In this document: piece by piece, positions 9,229 to 18,530 of the stretch
Layout: every line of letters begins with the position of its first letter
Position numbering within the stretch: the stretch's first letter is position 1
Assembly: GCA_028277765.1 (NCBI GenBank)
Contig: JANQFQ010000051.1
Coordinates: 51,849 to 115,848 of the forward strand
Length of the DNA: 64,000 bases
Direction: 5' to 3'
Source: Desulfobacterales bacterium
GTDB taxonomy: Bacteria > Desulfobacterota > Desulfobacteria > Desulfobacterales > SURF-7
Made by a program: the position numbers and the translations under genes
The notes under the pieces: model-generated
What the model saw: the letters and a program-made list of their open reading frames with translations, nothing else
What the model was told of the DNA's origin: nothing
Databases searched by the model: none

Positions 9229-9390
9229 AAAGCATTTTTCCTATATATTTTTATTAAAGAAAACAAGCCCTAACAGCTTGTGCCCACGTATTCCATTGAA
9301 AATATTATGTTTTTTAGCGCAAGGCATTGTGTCGGAAAATTAGTTGATTTCATTAAACATTTTACTGAAAAAAGAGAAGAAACAATTAAG

Positions 9391-9467
9391 CTACAAATAT
9401 TGTAAGCAGTAAAAAAGAATACTACAAAATTTGAACAATCATCTGTATTAACCAGCACAATTTGTAG
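9391..9467. promoter_or_regulatory. Three CTACAAA-type motifs, candidate activator binding sites
   Basis: Three related 12-mers: CTACAAATATTG (9391-9402), CTACAAAATTTG (9422-9433) and, inverted, CTACAAATTGTG (9456-9467). They lie about 165-250 bp upstream of the sigma54 promoter core, the usual distance for enhancer sites of bacterial enhancer-binding proteins. The rest of the 385-bp gap is AT-rich with no other recognisable feature. The role is inferred from position and repetition. Confidence 0.5.
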
Positions 9468-9554
9468 ATGTCTGATTTATGTAAAAAAAAGAAATAGTTA
9501 AATTTGAATGGGATAATCGTTAAATATATGTTTGCAGATGAATACCAGTAATCG

Positions 9555-10898
9555 CTATGTTTTCTTTACCTTGAATTCACGAATATCAATATTATGTTTT
9601 TTTATCCTATGTAAAAGGCTCCTGGCATTTATACCAAGAATTTTTGCTGCTTCTACCTGAACCCCATCGGTCTTTTTAAGGGCGTCGATGACCATTCTTT
9701 TTTCAAATTCATTTAACTGATCGTCCAGTGAAGATCCATCTGACAGCACCCCGAAACTATCTGTTTCTGGTATTATATCATCATTCTGCTTGGTGATTGA
9801 TGGTGCCAGGTCAGCAACCTCAAGCTTGTTGTCCTTACAAATAACCGCTGCCCTCTCAATTGTATTCTGCAGCTCCCTGATATTTCCAGGCCACGAATAA
9901 CACATCAACGCGTTCAGTGCTTCTGATGATATTTGCACGACACTTGATTGGCCTTTTAAAAAAATGTCCACCAGAAGCGGGATATCTTCCAGTCTTTCTT
10001 TCAGGGGGGGAAGATACAGGGCAAATACATTCAATCGATAAAAAAGGTCTTCCCTGAAACTCCCTTCGCTAACCATTGTTTCAATGTCTTTATTCGTGGC
10101 TGAAATAATACGAATGTCTACCTTTATGGCTTTACTCCCTCCTACCCTGGAAAATTCTCTTTCCTGGAGCACACGGAGTATCTTTCCCTGTAAGTTCAAC
10201 GGCATGTCTCCAATTTCATCAAGAAAAATCATCCCCTTATCAGCCAGCTCAAACTTCCCGATCTTACGAGATGAAGCGCCTGTAAACGCGCCTTTTTCAT
10301 GACCGAACAGTTCACTTTCAAGCAGATCTGACGGAATGGCAGCACAATTAAGCGTCATAAATGGTTTTCCCTTGCGCGCACTGTGCTCATAAATACTTTT
10401 TGCCACCAGTTCCTTGCCTGTCCCGCTCTCCCCCAGTATAAGGACCGTTGAATCCGTTGGCGCCACTTTTAATATCTGGCTCAAGACACCTCTCATGGCG
10501 CGGCTCTCACCAGTTATCTCCGGAAAAAATTTCCGGGCTTCTACCCGGCTCAACACATCTGTCACCGTATCAAAAACCCGGGCAATCCGCTTCAACTCAT
10601 CGATTTCAGTATCCTGTACATTGGCGATGTTTTGGCTAGAAACAGCTGGCGTGCTAAGCGCTTTTTCCACAAATTTCTGGACAGGCCGCAAAAGAAGCCA
10701 CAGCACAATCAGACCAATGACAAAAGCGATGAACACAATCATTCCTACCCAGACAAAAAAAGGTCCCAGCAGGTCCACGCCATGACGGATATTAGATTCC
10801 GCAACCCAATAAGAAACAATCGCCGACAGGATGGAAAGGCCGGCAATAATAACCGGAACAATAATGTAAAGGCTGATGTTAAATCTAATCTGTTTCAT
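9555..10898 (-). CDS. Membrane-anchored sigma54-dependent transcriptional activator (Fis family)
   Basis: 447 aa. Two membrane helices (about 8-30 and 46-69) and a HAMP-like linker (LLLRPVQKFVEKAL onward) replace the receiver domain usual in PilR/NtrC. The AAA+ domain has Walker A GESGTGKE, the sigma54-contact loop GAFTGA, Walker B MIFLDEIGDMP and the GNIRELQN motif. The C-terminus is a Fis-type helix-turn-helix (VEAAKILGINARSLLHRIKKH). With no phosphorylation site, activity is probably set by a membrane or envelope signal through the HAMP segment. It is placed between the assembly genes and the pilin and directly upstream of a sigma54 promoter, so it is very likely the pilin regulator. It is 60 bp downstream of the platform gene, in the same direction. 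Confidence 0.93.
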   Translation of the reverse strand: MKQIRFNISLYIIVPVIIAGLSILSAIVSYWVAESNIRHGVDLLGPFFVWVGMIVFIAFVIGLIVLWLLLRPVQKFVEKALSTPAVSSQNIANVQDTEIDELKRIARVFDTVTDVLSRVEARKFFPEITGESRAMRGVLSQILKVAPTDSTVLILGESGTGKELVAKSIYEHSARKGKPFMTLNCAAIPSDLLESELFGHEKGAFTGASSRKIGKFELADKGMIFLDEIGDMPLNLQGKILRVLQEREFSRVGGSKAIKVDIRIISATNKDIETMVSEGSFREDLFYRLNVFALYLPPLKERLEDIPLLVDIFLKGQSSVVQISSEALNALMCYSWPGNIRELQNTIERAAVICKDNKLEVADLAPSITKQNDDIIPETDSFGVLSDGSSLDDQLNEFEKRMVIDALKKTDGVQVEAAKILGINARSLLHRIKKHNIDIREFKVKKT

Positions 10899-10958
10899 AA
10901 TTTTTCCATTATAAATATTTTTTTATTATCTGGATAATCAACATCTCGATCCAGGCCC

Positions 10959-12179
10959 CTATTTTACGATCCCTACCAGATCCCACATGGGTAGAAAAAT
11001 CGCAAGGGCGAAAAAACCGACAACAACCGCCATGCATACCGTCAGAACAGGACCAATAGAATCTGTCAGTTTTTTCATCGCGTATTCTATTTCAAAATCA
11101 TAATGGTCAGCTACTTCTTTGAGCATTTCATCTAGGCTTGATGATTCTTCACCTATGGCAACCATATTAACAACAATCGGTGTAAAATGTTTCGCGCTCC
11201 TTAACGGTGCCGCAATTCCTCTCCCCTCTTCCAGTTGCTCATTAATCCAGTTAAATTCCTTTGAAATCGCCGCGTTTCCTATTGTACTGGACAGGATCTT
11301 CATTGAATCCATTATATCCACTCCGCTGGATTGAAGGATGGAAAAAATACTGGCAAACCTTGCCATTGCAGCCTTGATCATAAGGGGGCCAACGATGGGA
11401 ACCTTCATGATGAGACTGTCCCGCAAATATTTCCCCTGAGCGGTCTTTAAATAAAAAAATGTTCCCATTGTTAAGGCACTAACTACAGCAACCATCTGTA
11501 ATAAATAATTATTCAAAAACTGATACAGCTTCATACATATTAAAGTGGGAATCGGGAGCGCTAGTCCAGCGCTCTGAAATATAATAATGAACTTCGGTAT
11601 AACAAAGGTCAATAAAATAAAGAATGCACCAATAAGCATAAGTATCACAATCATCGGATACTGCAGGGCAGATTTAATATCAGACCGTATCTTATGTTCA
11701 TGCTCAATGATATATGTAAGGCGTTCAAGGACATCCTGGAGCGCACCGCTTGCTTCACCGGCTCTTACCATACTGCAGTAAAGCGGTGAAAAAGCGGAAG
11801 GATGTTTTGAAAACACTTCATAAAGGCTGGCCCCTTCTTTTATGTCAGTTGCCATGGAATCTAAAATCGCTTTTAGACTTATATTTTCTGTCTGGTTTTT
11901 TAGAACATACAACAGTTCCATTATTGGGACACCGGAACGGAGCATTGTTTTAAACTGTTTGGTAAAGACAATCAGGTCCGGTGCTGTAACAGGCGTTAAC
12001 CGTTCCCGCAAACCCTGCCAGGAGGGCCGGGCAAGGTGCCCCCCTTCCGCAGTAATATCAACGGGGATATATCCGCGGGTGCTCAATATGTTTGCAGCTA
12101 TATCCACAGTATCAGCTTCAACTTCATCTGAGATCCGGTTTCCCTGTTCATCAATAGCTTTTATTAAGTATTTTGTCAT
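10959..12179 (-). CDS. mshG: Pilus inner-membrane platform protein, GspF/PilC/MshG family
   Basis: 406 aa, usual family length. It contains two T2SSF domains (about 70-190 and 272-394) with characteristic FTKQFKTMLRSGVPIMELL and GEASGALQDVLERLTYIIE, and the matching second copy FASIFSILQSSGVDIMDSM and GEESSSLDEMLKEVADHYD. Membrane helices lie at about 172-196, 220-243 and 378-400. It forms the cytoplasmic-membrane platform on which the extension ATPase acts. The gene is 35 bp downstream of the ATPase gene. Confidence 0.94.
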   Translation of the reverse strand: MTKYLIKAIDEQGNRISDEVEADTVDIAANILSTRGYIPVDITAEGGHLARPSWQGLRERLTPVTAPDLIVFTKQFKTMLRSGVPIMELLYVLKNQTENISLKAILDSMATDIKEGASLYEVFSKHPSAFSPLYCSMVRAGEASGALQDVLERLTYIIEHEHKIRSDIKSALQYPMIVILMLIGAFFILLTFVIPKFIIIFQSAGLALPIPTLICMKLYQFLNNYLLQMVAVVSALTMGTFFYLKTAQGKYLRDSLIMKVPIVGPLMIKAAMARFASIFSILQSSGVDIMDSMKILSSTIGNAAISKEFNWINEQLEEGRGIAAPLRSAKHFTPIVVNMVAIGEESSSLDEMLKEVADHYDFEIEYAMKKLTDSIGPVLTVCMAVVVGFFALAIFLPMWDLVGIVK

Positions 12180-12214
12180 AAATTACATTTTTATGCAGAT
12201 GAAGCGTCACGTTT

Positions 12215-13924
12215 TCAGGCCATAACAGCTGATGCTGCTTCTGAAAGCGTGGTTATCCCGCTGATTACTTTTTCCACAGCATCATCCTTTAATGTGTTTA
12301 ATATGCCTGACTCCTTGGCCGCGCGTGTTATTTCCTGGGCCGGGTCTCTTTCAAGAATCATTTCCTGAACTTTTTCATTAATCACAAGAATTTCAAAGAT
12401 ACCTGTTCTTCCCTTATAGCCTGTTTCCATGCAGTTAAAACAGCCCTTTCCTTGTGCAAAATTGACATCAGCCCCTTTTTTTAGCACCCAGGAATCCAGG
12501 ACAGCCTGAGACGGTTCATAAGAAGTTTTACAATAGTCACACACTTTCCTGACCAGTCTCTGGGCAATAGACAGCTGCATGACCGAGGATACCAGGAAAG
12601 GTTCTATTCCCATATCCAGAAACCGGGTAATTGCGCCGGAAGCGTCATTGGTGTGAACGGTACTTAATACCCGGTGACCGGTCAGAGCGGCCTGGACGGC
12701 CACAGTGGCAGTTTCAGCGTCCCTGATCTCACCGATCATGATAACATCAGGATCCTGGCGCATCACTGACCTTAATCCGTTGGCAAACGTCATACCCGCC
12801 TTTCTGTTGAATTGAATCTGACGTATTTTCTCCATCCTGTATTCAACGGGATCTTCAAATGTCATAATGTTGATATCCGGCTGGTTAACATCCTTTAATA
12901 TTGAATACAAAGTTGTGCTTTTACCGCTTCCGGTAGGGCCTGTGCTGAGAATCATGCCATAAGGTTTTTCGATGGCCTGCTCAATTTTTTTTATGTCACT
13001 GTAGGACATACCAAGATTTTTCAGGGAGAGGATCCCTGTGCTTGTATCCAAAAGCCTCAGAACCATGTTTTCACCATGGATGGTGGGCATGGTTGACGCC
13101 CTGACATTGATCTCACTATTATCCATTTTAACTGTAAACCTACCATCTTGCGGTGTACGGGATAATGCAATATCCATATTTGCCAGAATTTTTAACCTTG
13201 AAATAATCAGGAGGATCATCGATTTTGGCGGAGCAGGAATGTCATGGAGTTTCCCGTCCACGCGAAACCGTACCTGGACATAATCCTTTTCAGGGCTTAT
13301 ATGTACATCACTTGCGCCTTCACGGACAGCCTGGGACAAAATTGAATTGACCAGGCGGACGACCGGGGCTTCTTCCACCATATCCTGAAGCGACCCTACT
13401 TGCACATCTTCATTGGATATCCCTCCCTCAGCTTCCCTCCCGCTCTCAAACCGCATTTCTTCAATATCTTCAAGGATGCCGCCTATTCCTGAATAAATGC
13501 CATACAAGCTACTGATAAGATGGTTGAGCTGCTTGGTTGTACAGATCACCGGTTCAACCTCGAAGTTGGTGTAAACTTCAATCGCATCCAGGGCACCAAT
13601 ATCCAGGGGGTCTGTCATGGCAATGGTCAGCAGAAACCTGTCTTGTACAAGGGGGACCGCCTGGTATTTCTGTGCCATTTCAACAGGTATTAATTTCGCG
13701 AGTTCCATATTAAAAGGATAAAGGTCTGGCTGGTATTTTTTTATCTTCAGCTGTTCTGATACCAAGCTAACAATTTTTGATCCGCTGATCAGTCCCTCAC
13801 TGACAAGGTATTGCCCCAGCTTTACTTTTGCTATTTTATGTTTTTTAACAGCTATGGCTAGCTGGTCTTCTGACAGCAGACCAGCTTCAACAAGCATTTG
13901 TCCCAGTTTTTTCTTCACTCTCAA
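12215..13924 (-). CDS. mshE: Pilus extension ATPase, GspE/PilB/MshE family
   Basis: 569 aa. Residues about 5-60 form an MshEN domain with tandem motifs KLGQMLVEAGLLSEDQLAIA and KLGQYLVSEGLIS, the type that binds c-di-GMP in Vibrio MshE and PilB proteins. A T2SSE ATPase domain follows with Walker A GPTGSGKSTTL (about 322-332), Asp box, Walker B IMIGEIRDAETA, His box LSTVHTNDA and a tetracysteine zinc site (CDYC ... CFNC, about 460-500). It polymerises pilins in the cytoplasm at the platform. The leading Arg of the consensus binding motif is Lys and a Gln is His, so ligand affinity is uncertain. Its start overlaps the stop of the ExeA-like gene by 4 bp. Confidence 0.95.
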   Translation of the reverse strand: MRVKKKLGQMLVEAGLLSEDQLAIAVKKHKIAKVKLGQYLVSEGLISGSKIVSLVSEQLKIKKYQPDLYPFNMELAKLIPVEMAQKYQAVPLVQDRFLLTIAMTDPLDIGALDAIEVYTNFEVEPVICTTKQLNHLISSLYGIYSGIGGILEDIEEMRFESGREAEGGISNEDVQVGSLQDMVEEAPVVRLVNSILSQAVREGASDVHISPEKDYVQVRFRVDGKLHDIPAPPKSMILLIISRLKILANMDIALSRTPQDGRFTVKMDNSEINVRASTMPTIHGENMVLRLLDTSTGILSLKNLGMSYSDIKKIEQAIEKPYGMILSTGPTGSGKSTTLYSILKDVNQPDINIMTFEDPVEYRMEKIRQIQFNRKAGMTFANGLRSVMRQDPDVIMIGEIRDAETATVAVQAALTGHRVLSTVHTNDASGAITRFLDMGIEPFLVSSVMQLSIAQRLVRKVCDYCKTSYEPSQAVLDSWVLKKGADVNFAQGKGCFNCMETGYKGRTGIFEILVINEKVQEMILERDPAQEITRAAKESGILNTLKDDAVEKVISGITTLSEAASAVMA

Positions 13925-15615
13925 TTCTTCAAACCTGTAAAGTTATTCGCACTGTATTTATATGGATCAGCGAAAAACACAGCATCTTTGTCCCACGACG
14001 ACATGATCTCTCCTGATGAGGCGATTGAAACCGGGAGTAGATTCATCATAAGGGCAGCCGTCTCCTTTTCAGCGAAAAAGCCCTTGAGCACAACAAAAAA
14101 TGTTAATCCTTCCTTTTGATTCCAAAAGGGTATGATGTAAGCAGGCGGCGCCTTATCAGCAATATCCCTCAAACAATTAAAGGCGTCTTCAAGATCTTTT
14201 TTTTTCGCGATTCTAATCCACCAGGCATTGGCGGTCATAAACTGTACATGCTTTGGTATGGCGGGAAAATTTATGATGTCGCCAATTTCCACATTATTAG
14301 GATCGTTTATATGAGGGTTTAACTGCGCTACACGCTGAAGATACACAGGGGTAAATGTACCGTAGACACATTTTAGCATATCACCAAATGTCTCACCTCT
14401 TTTTACCGCTATACTGCCGATTATTTCCGGGTATTTATGTATAACAGAAGATATCTTCTCTGACTCTTTTTCTCTAGCTGGCTCTGGGTTTTTTTCCGTT
14501 TTTATCTCTTTGGCAATGCTCGCTTTTTGAAGCAATGCAGCCTCAATCACAGGAGCAGCCTCAATTTGTTCAGCAGGGGAGGGGACAGGTGATATTGTTT
14601 TTGAAAGGCTGGCCTTTTTCTTTTCTAGTGCTGCGGAATGGCTTATATCTCCTTTAACCGCTTTTCCTCGGGCGGAAACAGCATCCCTCGGTATATCCAA
14701 ATGCAACCATGAAAAAACAAGGTATCCTGCTATAATGATACTGCTCAGGACGACCACGGCAGTTGAAAACCGTTTGAGTCTGAGCTGTGTTTTTTGAGGA
14801 AACAGCCGTCCAGCACAGGATCTTATCAGGAACCACCCAGCCCGTGTCTGGTTTTGTATAATCATCGTGAGTAAACTTCTATGGCACAGGTTTACTATCT
14901 TCCTGGGATAGCCGCCGGTGGTCAGGTATATCGCCCAAAGCGCGGGAAAACTGAAAAAAGAGACAGCTTCGCCGTTGCTTGATCGTTTCAATCTGAATGA
15001 TATCATCTTCCTTGTATCATTAAAACTCATCGGTTTTAGAACATGATACAGATTGATCCTGTCGGTGAAATTGATATGGTCAATAACTTGTTCTTCAAAC
15101 TCTGGCTGGGCAAAAATAACAATCTGAAGCAGCTTAAACACATTGGTTTCATAGTTAAGAAATTCTCTCAGAATTTCAAGACAGAAAACCGGAATCTTTT
15201 GTCCTTCATCAATAATCAGTATCACGGTTTTATCTTCATCAACACCCTTTTGATAAAGGTACTGTTTTATCTGTTCTTTAACCTTAACTTCATCAGTGTC
15301 GTCCATCGGCTTGTCAATATTAAACATCCCGGCAACAGAAAGCAAAAACTCCAGCGGGTTTGAAAAAGACGGATCAAGTATTAGATGGGTGATCATCTCT
15401 TCTGTGTTTGAGAATCTCCGGATAAGCTGACGGCAAAGTGTTGTCTTGCCGGTTCCCACATCCCCAATAACCACATTCAGACCCCTGCGAAGCCTGAAAG
15501 ATATTTCCAGCTGCTGCAGACACCCCTCGTGCTGGTGGGACTTAAAGAAAAAGTCCGGATCAGGTGAATTGGAAAAAGGTTCCCTGTTTAGATTTAATAT
15601 TTTATAGTAATCCAT
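13921..15615 (-). CDS. mshM: ExeA/MshM-like AAA ATPase with transmembrane, LysM and C-terminal SPOR-like region
   Basis: 564 aa. The N-terminus MDYYKILNLNREPFSNSPDPDFFF is the classic ExeA start, with Walker A GDVGTGKT (51-58) and Walker B VILIIDEGQ (131-138). A transmembrane helix lies at about 283-303 (VVVLSSIIIAGYLVFSWL), then a Pro/Glu/Lys-rich linker, a LysM-like repeat (about 415-460: QRVAQLNPHINDPNNVEIGD) and a C-terminal SPOR-like segment ending YKYSANNFTGLKN. ExeA proteins use peptidoglycan binding to help place the secretin; LysM here suggests the same. The ATPase part is a normal MshM, but the C-terminus roughly doubles its size. It lies 13 bp downstream of the secretin gene. Confidence 0.9.
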   Translation of the reverse strand: MDYYKILNLNREPFSNSPDPDFFFKSHQHEGCLQQLEISFRLRRGLNVVIGDVGTGKTTLCRQLIRRFSNTEEMITHLILDPSFSNPLEFLLSVAGMFNIDKPMDDTDEVKVKEQIKQYLYQKGVDEDKTVILIIDEGQKIPVFCLEILREFLNYETNVFKLLQIVIFAQPEFEEQVIDHINFTDRINLYHVLKPMSFNDTRKMISFRLKRSSNGEAVSFFSFPALWAIYLTTGGYPRKIVNLCHRSLLTMIIQNQTRAGWFLIRSCAGRLFPQKTQLRLKRFSTAVVVLSSIIIAGYLVFSWLHLDIPRDAVSARGKAVKGDISHSAALEKKKASLSKTISPVPSPAEQIEAAPVIEAALLQKASIAKEIKTEKNPEPAREKESEKISSVIHKYPEIIGSIAVKRGETFGDMLKCVYGTFTPVYLQRVAQLNPHINDPNNVEIGDIINFPAIPKHVQFMTANAWWIRIAKKKDLEDAFNCLRDIADKAPPAYIIPFWNQKEGLTFFVVLKGFFAEKETAALMMNLLPVSIASSGEIMSSWDKDAVFFADPYKYSANNFTGLKN

Positions 15616-15628
15616 GGTTCACTTGCCT

Positions 15629-17449
15629 CTATCTGTTTTCATTGACAATTTCAGGGAAACAGATGGTCTCGCCTGGATCGATGTGGTCTGGATCTTTGAC
15701 GTGGCCATTTGCATTTAATACTATCTCTAGCAGTTCAAAGGGGCAATTTTTACCCTTTGAACCATAAACATCTTCTATCATCGTGCAAAGGGTGTCTCCG
15801 GATTTTACTATTTGGCATTCTTCAACACTTATTTCATTTGTTTCAGTTTTTTTCTTAACCGGCGGCCTTATACTTTTCATGCCCGGCCCAAGCGGCTCAT
15901 CAAACACTTTTTCCTTGAGGATATAAGGTGTTATAAAAATCAACACTTCCTCCATGGCCTGGGACTTGCTTTTCCCTTTAAACAGCCAGCCGAACAGCGG
16001 TATGTTTTTAAAAAACGGTACACCTGATTCAATATTTGCCACGTTCTCCTTGCTCAGCCCGCCGATAACTGTGGTTTGCCCGTCAAGAAGCATTAAGCTT
16101 GTTTCAGCCCTTTTGGTGATGATCGTGGGATTACCCAGTACTTCCTGAGCACCGACCTCATCCTTGGTGGTGATAATCTTCATTCGAAGCATCCGTCCGT
16201 CTATAACATGGGGCGTAACTTCAAGGCGGAGGACCGCTTTTTTATATTCAACCTCTGTTTTTCCATCTTCATCCCTTGTCTGATAAGGTATCTCTTTACC
16301 GCTCTCAATGACGGCTTTCTGGTTGTCCAGAGTCGTAATCGATGGATTGGAAAGAATATTCAGCTTGCTATCTTCCTGGAGGGCTGAAAGTTGAATGGAA
16401 AGGATGTTCTGCCCGAGGTTTTGAGCGAGAATGCCGAGTGTCATCCCTTTACCGGCATCAAGGTTTGCCGGGAAATCGACAATGTTACCGGCCGGCGGCT
16501 GATGGAGTATCAGATCACCCTTTGTTGCTTCATCTGTACTAAAAAGGGATCCCTGTGAATTATCAAGAGTGTAATTCCCTCCACTGATCCAGTTATGATG
16601 TCCCCCGCCAACCTTTTTGTGCCCGATCCCTCCCCACTGAACACCTAGATCCCGCGCCACATCCTGTGTTGTTTCAATGATATGTGCTTCAATAAGGATC
16701 TGCGGGGTGGGTCTGTCCAATTCTTTAATCAGCATAACAAACCGTTCAATATCAAACCGGGTTGCCTGGACAATAACTGAATTCGTATGTTCATCAACCA
16801 TTACAGAACCTATTGGTTTGCCGTTTTTGTCCTTGGTTAGAAAATTTTCCAGGTTTTCTTTCATTTTTTCCGCTTCTGCGTATTCAATGCGGATGATGCG
16901 TGCGGAATACGGCTCAACCATCATCAGGTCTCTTTTTTGGGCCTCTCTTTTTAGATCATTCTCCATATCCTCAAGAGTCAGTACGCGTATCAAGTCGCCT
17001 TCCCACACATACGTGAGGCCATATGAGCGCAGAATGCCCTCAAATAGCTGATCCCACCGGGCATCCTCCACATTAATGTTAACCTTTCCGGTTACCCCTT
17101 CGTTTATCAGGATGTTTTGCCCCACCCCCCTGGCTAGGCTCCGAAGAAGCGTGCCGATTTCTGCATCATGTATTTTCAAAGATATCTTTCTCTTTGGCAG
17201 TTTCCGGCCGGAATCAATCCTGATTTTCTGTACTGTTTTTTCTTTTATCTTTTTTCCAATATAATCATCCTTCTGTCGCGGTGATGGTGAGTATCCTTTT
17301 GATTTTTCAGCCATCATTTTCCACTTTTCAAAAGTGTTTGCAGACGGTTTGAACGCTTTATCCGCACAACCGGAAAAAATGAACACGACAAGGACCGCAA
17401 GGAGCGGTAGTAACATTTTCTTCCCCAAAAAATAGAATCTATTATCCAT
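15629..17449 (-). CDS. mshL: Outer-membrane secretin, MshL/PilQ family, with C-terminal LysM
   Basis: 606 aa lipoprotein: signal peptide with lipobox VFIFSGC (Cys28). Residues about 85-150 are an STN/secretin N0 domain (LKIHDAEIGTLLRSLARGVG), followed by N1 (ARIIRIEYAEAEKMKENLENFL) and the secretin barrel with VPFFKNIPLFGWLFKGK and LIFITPYIL (about 485-520). Residues about 550-600 form a LysM domain (QIVKSGDTLCTMIEDVYG ... IDPGETICFP), uncommon at this end of a secretin. It forms the pilus exit pore. Its start touches the stop of the mshK-like gene. LysM domains in both this protein and the ExeA-like ATPase suggest joint peptidoglycan anchoring. Confidence 0.95.
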   Translation of the reverse strand: MDNRFYFLGKKMLLPLLAVLVVFIFSGCADKAFKPSANTFEKWKMMAEKSKGYSPSPRQKDDYIGKKIKEKTVQKIRIDSGRKLPKRKISLKIHDAEIGTLLRSLARGVGQNILINEGVTGKVNINVEDARWDQLFEGILRSYGLTYVWEGDLIRVLTLEDMENDLKREAQKRDLMMVEPYSARIIRIEYAEAEKMKENLENFLTKDKNGKPIGSVMVDEHTNSVIVQATRFDIERFVMLIKELDRPTPQILIEAHIIETTQDVARDLGVQWGGIGHKKVGGGHHNWISGGNYTLDNSQGSLFSTDEATKGDLILHQPPAGNIVDFPANLDAGKGMTLGILAQNLGQNILSIQLSALQEDSKLNILSNPSITTLDNQKAVIESGKEIPYQTRDEDGKTEVEYKKAVLRLEVTPHVIDGRMLRMKIITTKDEVGAQEVLGNPTIITKRAETSLMLLDGQTTVIGGLSKENVANIESGVPFFKNIPLFGWLFKGKSKSQAMEEVLIFITPYILKEKVFDEPLGPGMKSIRPPVKKKTETNEISVEECQIVKSGDTLCTMIEDVYGSKGKNCPFELLEIVLNANGHVKDPDHIDPGETICFPEIVNENR

Positions 17450-17949
17450 TAAAATTCACCATGGTCCTGTTCATCCAGTTTAATATGAATCTTATGACGT
17501 TTGCCGATCAACACAACTTCTGCAGGAGTAATACGCTGGACCAAATATCCGCCGGGTTCAATAACGTCTCCTTCTTCATATTCTGCGTTGTTTATAATCG
17601 CCAACATACGATCATCTGTCTTAATATAACCTGAATACGTTAAGCGGGTATTCTGTACAAGCCCAGCAATAAAACTCTCGTTTCCTGTTTCCAGTATATA
17701 TCCTGGTTCCATAAACGGATCTTTTTCCCATTCAGTATTAATTATTTTTAAAACATATGCATCTGTGTCTGAATCAGCCTTGATATTAATTTTTTCCGCC
17801 ACATCAACCATAAACTTGTTTAACTCTTCTCCCTTCCCTGTCAGCAGTTCACTGGTATTCGATTCTGAAGGCGTGTAAAAAAAATTATAAATACCATATA
17901 TGCATGCCAGCGCCATCAATGTTATAATAATTTTTTCGCGTCCTGTCAT
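17449..17949 (-). CDS. mshK: PilP/MshK-like pilus assembly protein
   Basis: 166 aa with one N-terminal membrane helix (about 6-24) and a small periplasmic C-terminal domain of the PilP/GspC homology-region type (LTYSGYIKTDDRMLAIINNAEYEEGDVIEPGGYLVQRITPAEVVLIG). PilP-like proteins link the inner-membrane PilN/PilO layer to the secretin. It sits between the PilO-like and secretin genes, the mshK position. Sequence similarity within this family is low, so the name depends on synteny. Confidence 0.75.
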   Translation of the reverse strand: MTGREKIIITLMALACIYGIYNFFYTPSESNTSELLTGKGEELNKFMVDVAEKINIKADSDTDAYVLKIINTEWEKDPFMEPGYILETGNESFIAGLVQNTRLTYSGYIKTDDRMLAIINNAEYEEGDVIEPGGYLVQRITPAEVVLIGKRHKIHIKLDEQDHGEF

Positions 17950-17981
17950 CTCAGTTTTCGTGACTCTTTAGGTAGCATGGC

Positions 17982-18530
17982 CTATTCAATGGTCAGACGA
18001 AGTTTCAGCATGAATTCCCTTGTCTCCACCCCTGAACGTATCTGTATTGTATCAATACTGTCCAGCCAAAGCATTTTGCATATACTGAACAAAAAAATTC
18101 GAAATTTATAAAAATCACCCTCAAGCGACAGGTTTACCAGAAGAATATTAGAACCATTTTGCAATGCGCTTAAATCCGGTTCACACCCGGTAAACACAAG
18201 ACCACTCTTCTGAGCCGCAGCCTGAAAAATTGATGGGACATTACCCACATCTTCAAAAGTGATTCTTTCAGTCTCAGAGGTAGAAAAACCATCCTCACCA
18301 GAATAAGTTTTTTTAAGAAGATCTTTCAGGAGCGGCACAAGTATCTCCTGTTCCCGAATCTTGTCCTTGATCGATCTGGCCTCTATATGCTGATTCTCCA
18401 ACATTTTTTTATTCGGATAAATACCCGCAAAAATAAAGATAATGATGCCAGCGGCGCACATCAAAAAATAAACAAGGCTCCGTTTTGGAACAAGCGGTAG
18501 TTTTTTTATTGTCGCGTCCTGTTCAGGCAT
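17982..18530 (-). CDS. mshJ: PilO/MshJ-like pilus alignment protein
   Basis: 182 aa. A single N-terminal membrane helix (about 18-38, VYFLMCAAGIIIFIFAGIYP) is followed by a coiled-coil (KKMLENQHIEARSIKDKIREQEI) and a ferredoxin-like periplasmic domain, the PilO/GspM plan. PilO pairs with PilN in the inner membrane. Its start codon shares a base with the stop of the PilM/PilN fusion, so the two are translationally coupled. Confidence 0.8.
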   Translation of the reverse strand: MPEQDATIKKLPLVPKRSLVYFLMCAAGIIIFIFAGIYPNKKMLENQHIEARSIKDKIREQEILVPLLKDLLKKTYSGEDGFSTSETERITFEDVGNVPSIFQAAAQKSGLVFTGCEPDLSALQNGSNILLVNLSLEGDFYKFRIFLFSICKMLWLDSIDTIQIRSGVETREFMLKLRLTIE

